Notes under the pieces: model-generated
The model's database searches: none
Seen by the model: only the letters and a program-made list of their open reading frames with translations
Told to the model about the DNA's origin: nothing
Position numbers and translations under genes: made by a program
In this document: positions 51,541-62,872 of the stretch, piece by piece
How positions within the stretch are numbered: the stretch's first letter is position 1
Layout of the letters: each line of letters starts with the position of its first letter
Source: Eupeodes corollae
Lineage: Eukaryota; Arthropoda; Insecta; Diptera; Syrphidae
NCBI RefSeq assembly: GCF_945859685.1
Contig: NC_079147.1
Span: forward strand, 190,819,174 to 190,883,173
Direction: 5' to 3'
Length of the DNA stretch: 64,000 nt

Positions 51541-54480
51541 TCAAGCCAGAGGAGTTTTGGTTCTCAAAAAAAATTTAAATCCCCAATATATTTTCTATCC
51601 GACATGATCCTGTCCGGTATGTGTCTTGTGTGCTCTATATCCTCTCTATGCTTGCTGCCAGTCTTTTACATGGAAAACAAAAATAAAAATAAAAACGAAC
51701 AAAATTTACGCGACTAAAAAATACACCATCACGCGAAAAAAAGGACGAAACAAACATTTCCCCAAATGAACTTCGAATGGGAAAGGACATTTTTTTTTTT
51801 AAGTTTGTTTGCGACTCTCTGCCGAGTGTCATGTGATCCTTTTTTATTTGTTGGCAATTTTTTGTGTTGGTTGAATGTTTTTATGTTTTCTTTTTTCGTT
51901 GATGGAAAAAGGGTTTGGGTTGAGCTAGTCCTTGCAAACAAGCCACATTGTCATCAACTCCATATATGGAGGAATGCCGAAATGAGAAAAAAAATTGTTA
52001 GCCTATTTTATGTGCGAGCTGGAGAGAGAGAGAGAGTGAGGAAGGAAGGTGACAAAGAAGTGGTAGCAGTCCTGGCAATGAATATGAATGCACTTTGTAT
52101 TGGTGGTGCATGGTTATTTTTAGTTTGGTTGTTTTTCCTGTCGGAGAGTTCTCTAGTGTGATGTCCTTTTAGTTGGGGTAGAGCGAGCCTTCACCCGCTA
52201 ACCAGGCCACAGTACATTTTTTGGTCTCAGTAAGCAATTTTGTAGTCCTTTCATGCCATCAAGTTGCATTGGGCTACTATCCTTGGGCTTGGGAACCATC
52301 ATGATGGTCGGCCGGTTGGTAGGTCGGTTGGGCCATATGTGTGTAAGTTTGTTTTAGATTGTAATTGTCCACAAAAAACACCCTATCCCCCTACCATCGC
52401 CTTCCACGATGGTTCAAACTGATAGCAATTCGAATTTTAATAGACCTGGGGAATCATAATACAAATGGATGGATTCAAGGCCTCAAAATATTACGAAAAA
52501 AAAATGCAAGCTTTGAGCAATATAAAAAGTCAAGAATAAAAATGCGCATACACTAAATGCATAGCTGGCGATTTAGCTTGATGACCTACCGTGTTAGGAA
52601 ACAATTTTTATTTTTTGTGTTCGTGTTGAAAAAATTGGTATACCTATTGTATTGGATAGATTTTTCGTAATTTAGTTATAGAAGTTTGTTGTAGGGAAAA
52701 ATGGTTTCACTGTCCAATATTTTTGTGTAATATCAAAAGAGATTGAGTATTTTAGGAATTTAATTAAAATGGTAACAAAATTTGTACCTATAGATATTTT
52801 CAAACTTCTGTATAACTTGTAGCAGAGATAGAATTTGTTGTTTAAGTTTTTTGAAATTTTCATGTAAAATTTACATTTGTTTGGTGAATATTTTAACCAT
52901 TTTGTTAGATTAGTGCCTTCCTTGTTTTCTTTAGAAAATAAAATAAATCTAAGGTTTTATATACCTTCCTTTAAAAAGAGTCATCTTCTCAAAAGAAAAT
53001 TTGCTATTTTTACACCTATAGGATGACTACACTTATTTTATTGTGTTTTGTTTTTTCAAAACAATCAGTTGCACCGCAAATCAGATTTAAAATGATTAGA
53101 AGTTTAAAGCTTTTCAGAAACTAGATTTGAATGTCACTAAAATTCTTACCATCAAAAGATTATATTATTTTGATCAACATCTTAATCAAATTAAAACAAA
53201 AAAACTTGATACTCGAAACCCTTTTGAGTCCAGTTTTAACTTAAAAGTACACCATGCTCTTAAAGAATTTCAATATCATGGGTTAAGTATTGTCGTATGA
53301 AAAAATTTAATAGTCATTTAATTGTATAACGAACATCTACTTATTGCTTAACAAGGACGGATTCAGACTTTTAATCAGGGGGGAGGAGGTCACACTCTTA
53401 ACATATAGACGAATTAGTACTCACCGCTTCAAATTGTTCTTTAAAGTTCTGTAAAGAAAGTTGACAAAATGTAAATATATTGATGTGTTTCTTAACCTTA
53501 CATCTAAAAAATTTAAGGACTAAAGTGATAACTTTAGTTATTAAATTATTTAAGCACACTGTTGTCCAACGAGGTATGGTTTGCCTTTTTAATTTGGACA
53601 ACTCATTCCAAGATTCTAACAATTTTCAAAATATGTCATATTTAAGAGTTTAAACACAATAGTTTGGAGGGTTTTTGGTGCATTTCACATATAAATCGTT
53701 TTGAAGCGTAGTTTTTTTTTGACAAAAATCATGTATTCTTGTTTTGTTTCCATTTCTAACAAAGCAATAAACAGTACAAAATTTAAAAAACCCAGAAAAT
53801 GAGAGAGAATCTGATATAGAATAGAATTTTTTATATTTTTGATTTTAAAGGAGTCAGCAAAAATTAAAAATTGTAGGCTTACAAATTTTTGGTTCTTTCA
53901 TTTAAGGAAATAAGCAATTAAGTAAAAAAATGTTCTTAAATTTAAATAAAAACAAATTAAATTAAAAGAGTAAAATGGGAAGAAACTTTTGCGCTCAAGA
54001 GATTCAAACCTTTTACATTAATAGATATGAAACCTTTATTATGTTTTTCAAATATGGATTAGTTTAACAAAAGATGTTATTTTTGGGACATTTATATTCT
54101 TGAATTTCGTGTCAAAATCGCAGTTCTAGAGCATCCACAGCATATTCAATACAAAAAGTAGATTTAATTATTTTTTAAGATTTTTTAAAATCATAATAAT
54201 GCACAGAAAGAGAAGATTATTTAAATCGGTTCTTTAGTTCTTGAGAAAACAAAATAACGGTATGAGGCGTACCCTTTTGGAGCAATACCAAAATATTTAT
54301 TTCTGGTAGAAAGAAGCCAAATAAAAAAAATTTAAGTGTTAAGAAAATGAACAATTTTGAAAAAATTCGAATTTTCGATTTTTAACCAAGAAATTTGTAT
54401 AAGGCTGTTGTTTTTCGAATTAAAACAAAATTAAAAAACGCTTTACGCCAAACGGCTTAAAACCTTAATTTACCGGTTTG
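51541..54480. other. AT-rich sequence, no supported gene
   Basis: A (GA)n run lies at 52020-52036. A 131-codon plus-strand frame at 51766-52161 begins with a hydrophobic stretch but has low-complexity codon usage and no splice or homology support. Confidence 0.35.
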
Positions 54481-54600
54481 AACTCAATTGTCACAATGGT
54501 TTGGGCTGTAGGGGCCAAGACATATGGACAGACAGACGGGTGGAATCAGGGGACCCATATTTTTCGACTTTTCTACCATCGTAATGTCGTGTTTGATTTA
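54481..54600. repeat. Possible end fragment of a dispersed repeat (GGACAGACAGACGG block)
   Basis: The segment ACATATGGACAGACAGACGG, then GGAATCAGGGGACC, then TTTTCGACTTTTCTACCATCG resembles a type of GACAGACGG-containing repeat end often met in fly genomes. It shares only the short GACAGACGGG core with the ends at 20.97 and 42.03 kb, so relation to that family is uncertain. Confidence 0.3.
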
Positions 54601-56928
54601 AAGATCTAGTTCGAAATTTTTTACAAATGCAATATTTTCCATATATGTACATACATAATACATATATCCTTTATGTCGCAAGTAAAAATCACTTCAATGT
54701 GCACTATTTATGTGCGTCAAAAAAATAAGATAAAATTGAGGGCTTATAGTTTCGGGAATTTAAAGGAAACTTTATTAAATTGACAATATTTTATTCAAGA
54801 AGAACAGGAAGAACCTGAATATTTGCTCTTGTTCTTATGAAAATAGTTTAAAGCAATACCAAAGTTTTTTTCAAATTCTAAATTGCGTGAAATCAAAAAC
54901 TGTAATTGCTTTTGACAGGAAACCACTTTTTGGTGAATGTCTTTAACTAATTTACTAACAAATCTGTAGATGAAATCTTTACTTATATACAACTTAACTA
55001 TGTTAGCTCTATGCCTCATATGACAACCCCCCTAGATGGTCTATTGGTCCAATTTTGATGGATTTGTGCTGCGTTATTGAAATAGGGCTACATTTTTGAT
55101 TCATATTCCAGTCCTCAGTTAAAAGTATTAATTTTAGCAACAAAGTTTAAGGAAGTAAAATACAAATTTTGTTTTCATATATAAAAAATAGTCTTATCCA
55201 TTAACGATTAGTTTTAAATTCAACGGGATTCCTACGAAATTAAAAACAACTATGGATTGGTACTGACCTAAACTGTTCCGCCATTGTTGTTAATAGCTTT
55301 GGATATTTTCTAGAAACTTTAATATTAAACAAAACAAACAAAGTTAATCAATTGAAAGGCAGTTTTCAAATCAAAAAGTTTATGCACGATTAAAATACGT
55401 AATAAAATATGTAATTACAAAATATTAAATTTGACATATTGACATGAAGTTAAAAGGTGGTTCATTTTTAAAAACCGATATTGATTTTGAATAAAACACA
55501 AATTACATCAATTATGTACGGAACAAAATAAGTGTTGTCGTTTTAAAAATTTCAAGAGTAGTATTTTTCTATCATTTTGGAGAGTATTGTCTTAAAATGA
55601 GGAGTAAAACAAAAAAACAACAAACACTTGCTTGGCCCATGAACAAAATTAAAAACTAAAAAATTATTATTTCCAAATTCGAAGTTAATTTACCAACCGC
55701 GAAGGTTAATGTTCCAAAAACAGACAAATAGAAGGATGTAATGTCCTGGCAAATTTTTGCTTTCACTGTGCAAAGGCCAACATTTTAAAATAATCAACAT
55801 ACATAGCATTAATTTCACTATTTTAATTCTCAGGGTTTTGTTAGAATATACATAAATAAATAAGATACATAAAAATGCTCATCCCTACCATACAACCATA
55901 TCGAACAAAACAACAAACATAAAATGCATTCATAAACATACCTAAAAAATGAACAAAACAACAAAAAAAAACCTTGAATAACTAATTACATTTTCAATTC
56001 ATTATTGTAAATTCGATGTTTCATATTTTCAGTTACAAACATTAAGGACCAATTAAACCTATCATTGAAATCAATTCCAAAAAAAAAATGAATCGATATT
56101 TGACGGCGTTTCTCTTTGATTAGAAACAAAAATTAAATACTGATCGATCAGAAATCACACAAAGTTTTTTTTTTTTGAGAACAAAAAGCTTAGTTGCGCA
56201 TTTATTTTTTGCTAAATATTCATTTTTCTACTTTCGGGACTGAAATTAATTTTCCTGAACAGCTGATACTTTTATGTCCAAAATGAAAAGAATTGTTCCA
56301 CTGAATTGTGTTCCAATTGTATGCAGTTCCAATGACAGATTTCTTTTAGTAAAATTGTGTTGGTGGTTTTTAATTAGGAAATTGTTTCAATGACAAAAAT
56401 TTTTAAGGATAGCTATAAGCAACCTGTCAAAAAAATTGGAATGTTTGTTTTCAATGATAGAAGCCAATGATAGCTATAACTAGAGCCTAATTCCATTTTT
56501 TTGCAATTCTCGGTGGCTCCTATTTTTCGGTGACATTTTTTAAGAAGTTCGTTAGCAGTTAGTAAGGCATTCACCGTTTCTACCTTGGGTGAAGTCGTTT
56601 TTTATCTTTAAGAAGACTAACACCTGAAAATTTTCTTTCTGCTGTTGCACTACTATGGAGTAAACTGCGTAATGAACCGACACATTTTTTAAATCAGGGA
56701 AAACATTAAATCAATATTTGCGTTTTTTATTTGAAATATTTCGCTATCGTAATATGAAAAGAATGGAACGAACATTTGGAATGGCAATAGAACACAAGAA
56801 AGATGTTAGTTGGTAAATGCAATCAGAGATGTGCAAGTCTTGGCATTATATTTTAAATGTTGGTTTTTATTGTAAACCAAATACAAATTTCTTTTGCGTT
56901 TTATTTTGGGGTGTAGTTTTTGTTCATG
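54601..56928. other. AT-rich sequence, no recognised feature
   Basis: No motifs, repeats or plausible exons recognised. Confidence 0.35.
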
Positions 56929-57188
56929 CCCGTGGCATGATGGTTAGTGTGATGGACTGTCATGCGAGAGGTCTTGGGTTCGATCCCTGCCTATGCCACC
57001 TAAAGTTTTTTTTCAACTGTACTGCTTCTTGCGAGGAATTGACAAATTCTCCGGGAGCAATTCTTGTCATGAAAAGTGCTTTCTCAAATTTGCCCTTCCA
57101 TCCCTGACAACAGTACTCGCACACTGAAATGGTTGAGAGTTTTCAGTCACAGACCCTTGTTCTCAAAACAGACTGTTGCGCCACCCAA
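56929..57188 (+). mobile_element. tRNA-derived SINE, full-length copy 6
   Basis: Head CCCGTGGCATGATGGTTAGT, B box GGTTCGATCCC intact at about 56978-56988, and 3' end GACTGTTGCGCCACCCAA. It lacks the ATTT tail. Flanked by a 14-bp duplication AGTT[T/C]TTGTTCATG (56915-56928 and 57189-57202) with one mismatch, showing it inserted by retroposition. Confidence 0.88.
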
Positions 57189-57344
57189 AGTTCTTGTTCA
57201 TGGGTAGTAGAGTAGCCGTTGACTCTCGAAAGGAGTAAAATACTACTAAAGTAGCAAAAACGACAGCAGTGCAAAATATCCTCCAAATGGCAGCCGCGAC
57301 TTCGGCTGCAAACTTCCAATCAGATGGTTTAAGTTTTTTATGAT

Positions 57345-58552
57345 GCTGATGTATAATTGAGGTTATATGCTGTTAATATGCCAAATTATCTCATCGTTTA
57401 GCTCTGGAATTGTTGAATGAAAGAAGTCCAACGGTGACAAACAATATGATCTTGTCTTCCAATTGACATTGTCACCACGTGAATTAACACGGCCATTGAA
57501 TTGGTCGTGCAAAAGAGCTTTTGTTTCATTACCTGTAAGGCAAGCTATTGAAACCACATTTCGTCCACATCCATATCTTCCAATTTGGGCCATTAAAAGT
57601 TCACTTTCATCTCACGATAGCAAACACAAACCACAATAATTGTGTGACCGGACTCAGTTTGAAAAAAATTCGGCCCGACGATTCTGTCAGTTCATAAGCC
57701 GCACGAAACAGCCAGTCTTTGTGGGTTCATTGGTTTGTTACCATCCGCCCAAAACCACTGAGCTTAAAATAGTAGTAAATTTATCATCCACTGTTCTCAT
57801 TTCTTGTCACCAATAGTTTGACCATTGACTTCGTTTGAAAAGGTTACGAGGATTTAGTTCTCGAGTTTACGAATTGCACTTTGCCAGTGTGTAAATGCAA
57901 GCCCTTATGCATGTTCATCAACAACGAGCGTGAGCGGTGCAATTTTTGGGCACAACGAACAGTTGAGGTGTACGCCTGCCGGACTGCTCTTCAGCCACAC
58001 TATCGTGAACAGTAGCAATATTTTCTAGTGTACAAGCTGCACGAGCATGTACTGGGGTTTTCAAATCTCCTCCGGTTTCCGCAACAGTCTGTTGACAACC
58101 ATGGTCTGGTGACTTACAACTCTCAACCATTCCTGTGTGTGTGAGTAATATCAAGGATGGAGTGGACCTACAGTTTATATGCCGAATATGAACGGATAAT
58201 TTGAGAAAGCACTTTTTCAAGGCAAGAATTACTCTTGGAGAATATGTCAATTCCTCGAAATAGGCAGTACCCGTGAATAAAACTTTAGGTGGCACAGGCA
58301 GGATCGAACCCAAGACCTCTCGCATGACAGTTCAACGTACTAACCATTATGCCATGGGTACTATTTTTTCGCATTTAGAAGATTGAATTTACCAAACCAC
58401 GAAGCGCAAGATATGCATTTAAAAAAAATAAGCCAGAATAATGTTAACGCTTTCCTCGATTGTTTTATCTTTTGAGGGTTCAAATGCAGAAAAAAACCTT
58501 AATAATTAGATGAAGTTCAAATTCACAATTGGCCCCTAAAATTTAACCACCC
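57345..58552 (-). mobile_element. Mariner family A copy containing a SINE
   Basis: The right end (reverse complement GTGGTTAAATTTTAGGGGCC) matches the family A terminal sequence. The minus-strand frame 57363-57593 reads NETKALLHDQFNGRVNSRGD, then NVNWKTRSYCLSPLDFFHST: the region before and including the third-Asp block (C-L-PLDFF), with the catalytic Asp of CDLTPLD replaced. The order of a GLHTDGIVGPNF-type block to the right of 57600 agrees with a deleted transposase. A SINE interrupts it at 58085-58367. Confidence 0.7.
58085..58367 (-). mobile_element. tRNA-derived SINE, copy 7, inside the mariner
   Basis: Minus-strand copy: the 5' head at the right (plus CCATTATGCCATGGGTACTA) and plus-strand B box GGATCGAACC near 58303, body AAGGATGGAGTGGACCTACA. 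The 3' end is shortened to CAGTCTGTTGACAACC, lacking the GGTGGCGC box. Confidence 0.82.
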
Positions 58553-59795
58553 TTTATTTAAATGCTTTATCCACAATTGCAAGTCAAAACCTTTTGCGAG
58601 TTCGGGCTTCATATATATTGTTTTATGGTTAACAGTACAATGACGAAAACTGTCTGAAGGAGGAAAGGGCTGACATTCCAGTGCCAAGTGCTCAATAGAG
58701 CACTTGGTTAATAAACCAAATTAATCGCAAACACTTGCCTTGACTGCCAAGATGTCCTCCATAAACAGAACCATAATAAAAGACTCATATTTCCTCACAG
58801 AATTGATCGCCCTTGAAATAACAAGTTATTTACTGCGGAAAAGAAGATATAAAACACAAATGACTTACCACCGGGTTGCCTCTTGTTACCATGTTTTTTT
58901 ATTTCTTTTTTATTATTATTGTGAAAACAACGCATTTATATGATGATACCCATACACACCTAGCATAGTAGTCTGTATAATCGTTTTTGTGTTTTATGTT
59001 TCTTTAACCACTCTAGTATCCAAAAATAACTGCGATACAAGCAAAAATATTCAACGGTAGCAGGGACGGGGTGGCGGGGTGGAGTGGTTGATAAGGCAGT
59101 TGTAATAATGGCTCAGATTATGGATGTGTTCATTGCTCACCATGCGTGCCAAGTTGATATCCTTTAGAAAGGACACCAACAAAAAGTAACAAAACAACAC
59201 TCGTATGTTAAATATTATATTCACCAAAAAACTTAAAATCAAGGAAGGCTATTTATCAATAACGTTTATCCTTCTTTTTTAATACATACCTTTATATTTT
59301 TTTAATACTTCTTTTTTGTTTACAATACCAATTTTGTATGCAGAAAAAAAATTATAATTTTTAAATTATAAGTTATGTTAAAGTTGATGGTTTGGATGTA
59401 GAACAGTATAATAAAAAGTTTAATCTATAATTATAAGAACAAAATTTAAATCTCGTAACTTAATTTTCATTTGTTAAAAATTACAAGAGGCTTTTATGAT
59501 TGCGGTTGAACTTTTAACTATCTAAAGTTAATAATTATGTGGCTGGAATACTCGATACACACAAACTGATAACTCGGCTGCCTGTTGATATTTGTAAAAG
59601 TTTGACCAAATAGATTAGATTAGATAAGATATTATTCAACATATATTTAGTTCTTTACATTTTCTTTTTAAAATGTTTCAAATTATAAATCATGATGTTT
59701 TAAAATGATTTTTAGTTAAACTAAAACGATAAAAAATTAGCGTTACGTTAAATTGACTAATAAATTATTAATTTAAGGTTAGTTAGAACAAAATG
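58553..59795. other. No supported feature
   Basis: AT-rich; a short AGATT-type repeat lies at 59610-59630. Confidence 0.35.
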
Positions 59796-60026
59796 TTAGA
59801 AGCTTTCTCTTATGATTCTCTTCTGGTATGATGTCGCCTCTTTACAGTACTCCACAAGCTGCATCCATTTCTCACTATTCAGGAGTCGAAGTATTTCATT
59901 TTCTTGTAGAACATTTCTTCCAAAAACTTTCCTTCTTATTTCCTTTAGAATCGGACATTTACCCAGAAAGTGTCCAACATGAAATGAAATTAAGCAGCAA
60001 CATCTCTCCTCTCATAATAAAAATTG
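59796..60026 (-). pseudogene. LINE ORF2 C-terminus, left of the foldback-like element
   Basis: The minus strand reads IMRGEMLLLNFIS and then, after a frame change, FHVGHFLGKCPILKEIRRKV, FGRNVLQENEILRLLNSEKW and MQLVEYCKEATSYQKRIIRE, with a stop at 59796-59798. The H----H--CP-L pattern followed by a conserved helix is the zinc-like C-terminus of R1/LOA/Jockey-group LINEs. It is the continuation of the ORF at 63101-63602, separated by the inserted element. Confidence 0.72.
60019..60026 (+). repeat. Target-site duplication AAAAATTG, left copy
   Basis: AAAAATTG recurs at 63101-63108 on the other side of the inverted-repeat element. A single copy plus flanks restores the ORF2 reading frame. Confidence 0.7.
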
Positions 60027-60540
60027 ACGACTGTCAAGTAAGCGCTACATTTTTCGAAACTTAAGAAACTAAGTATACAGTTAATTGTATCTTTTTTATT
60101 GGAAATAAGTTGTGGAAAAAAAATTGTTTAGCTCGACGATTTCAAAAAAAGTAGTACCTAGCACTACAGGGTTGATGTCAAGTTAGCACTACACTTTTTG
60201 ATTTTGTTAAAACTAAGTTGGTAAGCAATTAGTTGACAATTATTTGTTGTAAATTAGTGTGGAAAAAAATAAATTGTTTTGCTTTAATTTTTAAAAAAAA
60301 GGGGTATACAGTGCTAACTTTACACCGTGAATCTAGGCATAAAACAAGGATATTCGAAAATGTAACGATGCAATCAATTGTAGCTTTTTTATTTAAAATT
60401 AGTTGAGGAAAGAAAAAAATCCAGCATTTTTTTTTTACTTTCATTTAAAAAAAAAGGATCAGGTATGTAGTGAGTGCGTGAAGTTAGCCCCCCCTTTTTC
60501 GATTTTTCTATTTGGGAAAGTTGTTCCGGTTTCTTCCGCA
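60027..60540 (+). repeat. Left inverted arm of the foldback-like element
   Basis: Three related subunits are visible around 60095-60180, 60231-60330 and 60371-60490, each with a GTGGAAA/GAGGAAAG poly-A block followed by a TAGCACTAC / AGTGCTAACTT / GAGTGCGTGAAGTTAGC block. The right arm lacks the equivalent of one of these, so the arms differ by subunit number. Confidence 0.7.
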
Positions 60541-61285
60541 TTGTTCCAAAGTTTTTTTTGAAAAACACCCAAAAATGGTTGTCTTAGACCCGAAAAACTG
60601 TTTTGACATAGCCCACCCTTTTTCAAAAACCAATTTTTTGAAAATTATTCCAGGTTTTTTGAACATTGTTCCTAAATTGAAACTCTGTGATCAAAGTCTT
60701 AAAAGATAAAGGCAAAATAAAGATAGAAAAAATTCTAGCTTCACTATTTATCGAAATTCTTATTTTTTTTTTAGATTCTAAAAAGTGTTCCAAAACTTAG
60801 AGTCAAGAAGTGTATATTTTGAATTTTTTTCCAAAAATGCAAAATACGGCTCTTATTTTTTTTTAAAGCCTACATTTTAATTAAACATGAATAAGATGCA
60901 CAGGAACCAAAACTTGGCTTATAAACTATTATTTAAGGCGATGATCTAACTTCTAAAAATAATCTCGATGTCTTTTAATTTTGTAAACATTTTTTTAGCT
61001 CCCCTTTTTTAGAAATCTATTTGATCCAAAAATGTTTTAAGCAACATTTCCCCCAGTTTGTGTCCAAATTTCGTCCAAAACCATAAGAAAATATAGCTTA
61101 AGACGAACAAAAGCGAAAAAAAATAATAATCTTTTCCCTCATTAGTGTCCCCCCTTGAAAAATTTTAAAAGTGTAAGCCAAAGCTGTGTATTCTTTCAGC
61201 AAAACCTAAAGGTCTTTTAGATCCCGACTCTATGAAATAAATAACGATTATGCCTATGTTCAAAAAAACATCCAAAGCCACCTCT
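60541..61285. other. Interior of the foldback-like element, non-coding
   Basis: AT-rich interior with repeated CCCCCCTTTTT / CCCACCCTTTTT / TCCCCCCTTGAAAAA phrases and AAATTCTTATTTTTT runs. No open frame with a motif. Confidence 0.5.
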
Positions 61286-62125
61286 TTAAAAAACCCACAT
61301 TAAAGATGAGATGAATTGTTCTCCGAAGTTTTCCCTCAAAATGGCCATAGAATCGCGAGCTGTGTGGCATGTAGTGCCATCTTGTTGAAACCACATGTCA
61401 ACCAAGTTCAGTTCTTCCATTTTTGGCAACAAAAAGTTTGTTAGCATTGAACGATAGCGATCGCCATTCACCGTAACGTTGCGTCCAACAGCATCTTTGA
61501 AAAAATACGGTCCAATGATTCCACCAGCGTACAAACCACACCAAACAGTGCATTTTTCGGGATGCATGGGCAGTTCTTGAACGGCTTCTGGTTGCTCTTC
61601 ACTCCAAATGCGGCAATTTTGCTTATTTACGTAGCCATTCAACCAGAAATGAGCCTCATCGCTGAACAAAATTTGTCGATAAAAAAGCGGATTTTCTGCC
61701 AACTTTTCTAGGGCCCATTCACTGAAAATTCGACGTTGTGGCAGATCGTTCGGCTTCAGTTCTTGCACGAGCTGTATTTTATACGGTTTTACACCAAGAT
61801 CTTTGCGTAAAATCTTCCATGTGGTCGAATAACACAAACCCAATTGCTGCGAACGGCGACGAATCGACATTTCACGGTCTTCAGCAACACTCTCAGAAAC
61901 AGACGCAATATTCTCTTCTGTACGCATTCGCGTGGTTGGTTTAATGTCCAATAGAGTAAACTGAGTGCGAAACTTGGTCACAATCGCATTAATTGTTTGC
62001 TCACTTGGTCGATTATGTAGACCATAAATCGGACGTAAAGCGCGAAACACATTTCGAACCGAACACTGATTTTGGTAATAAAATTCAATGATTTGCAAGC
62101 GTTGCTCGTTAGTAAGTCTATTCAT
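61286..62125 (-). CDS. Mariner transposase, C-terminally truncated
   Basis: Start MNRLTNEQRLQIIEFYYQNQ, then helix-turn-helix regions (RNVFRALRPIYGLHNRPSEQ; QLGLCYSTTWKILRKDLGVK), then FYRQILFSDEAHFWLNGYVN (first catalytic Asp), EKCTVWCGLYAGGIIGPYFF, VTVNGDRYRSMLTNFLLPKM and VDMWFQQDGTTCHTARDSMA (second catalytic Asp). It has no stop or frameshift over 270 codons. After GEQFIS it switches to SLMWVF and stops, so the third catalytic Asp block (usually CDLTPLDYFLWG, about 34 residues after the second) is missing. It would bind ends but not cleave. The best-preserved ORF in the window, implying a recent insertion. Confidence 0.88.
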   Translation of the reverse strand: MNRLTNEQRLQIIEFYYQNQCSVRNVFRALRPIYGLHNRPSEQTINAIVTKFRTQFTLLDIKPTTRMRTEENIASVSESVAEDREMSIRRRSQQLGLCYSTTWKILRKDLGVKPYKIQLVQELKPNDLPQRRIFSEWALEKLAENPLFYRQILFSDEAHFWLNGYVNKQNCRIWSEEQPEAVQELPMHPEKCTVWCGLYAGGIIGPYFFKDAVGRNVTVNGDRYRSMLTNFLLPKMEELNLVDMWFQQDGTTCHTARDSMAILRENFGEQFISSLMWVF

Positions 62126-62240
62126 GATGAAATGTCAAAGCATACTGAGCGTCTTTCTCTTTGACACCATGTCTGAAATCCCGCGTGATCTGTCAAATAC
62201 TAATGCATGAAAATCCTAACCTCAAAAAAATCACCCTTTA
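61286..62240 (-). mobile_element. Mariner-like element (279-codon ORF) inside the foldback-like element
   Basis: The minus-strand 5' terminal region (from about 62240) reads AAAGGGTGATTTTTTTGAGG, typical of a mariner end next to a TA. An open reading frame follows. The other end is not recognisable: downstream of the ORF there is TTAAAGAGGTGGCTTTGGAT and then foldback-element sequence, so the copy is 3'-deleted or has lost its right terminal repeat. Confidence 0.75.
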
Positions 62241-62443
62241 TATGCATAATCACTCAGATCAAATGGTCCCAAAGATTTATTCAAAAATATTCAAAATAAG
62301 CTTTAAAGACGAAAAAACACTTTAAGTCGAGAAATCCTGTTATCCTTGTTCTAGAAACAATTCGGAACAACTCTCCAAAACAGAAAAATTTAAAAAAAAG
62401 GGGGCTTACTTCACGCACTCACTTCATACTTCTTTTTTTTAAA

Positions 62444-62448
62444 TTAAA
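62444..62448 (+). repeat. Target-site duplication TTAAA, left copy
   Basis: Repeated at 62873-62877; the left arm of the foldback-like element shows the uninterrupted site once (opposite CTTTCATTTAAA). Confidence 0.75.
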
Positions 62449-62872
62449 GCCTAGTACGCTGCTGATGCGAAACGAAATTTTTCGGTGGTCTCCAAGTGTA
62501 GAGCGAAATTAAAACGAAAACCACAACGGAAAAATATTTGTGTAGAGTTCTGTCAGCTGTGGAAAACAAAAAACAAAAGCACCGAAAGTCACGAGTAAAC
62601 AATTTTCAATTTTGATTTGTAAACAATTTTTTCCAATAAATAAATTAAACGTCAAAATTTCGCAAGCAATTAATATACCGGGCAATTAAATTGAGAACGA
62701 AAAGAGTGGAGAATTGTACTAAAAAATCTAGTACAGCTATCCACTAAAATGACACATTTCGTTGTTCAGCAGCGTACTGAAAAACGAAAAGCACAGCGAA
62801 ATTTTTCGTTTATGATTTCGTCATGTCATTTTTGTATGTTAAATTTCATTTCGCATCAGGAGCGTACTAGGC
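62449..62872. mobile_element. 424-bp inverted-repeat element (MITE) with TTAAA duplication
   Basis: Ends GCCTAGTACGCTGCTGATGCG and, in inverse, GCCTAGTACGCTCCTGATGCG, continuing with GAAA-GAAATTT. Flanked by TTAAA on both sides. The homologous left arm of the host element lacks this block, so insertion can be read directly from the window. The TTAA core suggests a piggyBac-like class, but the ends are not those I would call piggyBac with confidence. Confidence 0.75.

Noticed and set aside
51766..52161. 131-codon plus-strand open frame with hydrophobic start
   Set aside because: Low-complexity T-rich and GA-rich composition, no domain, no splice signals and no repeat partner; best explained as chance.
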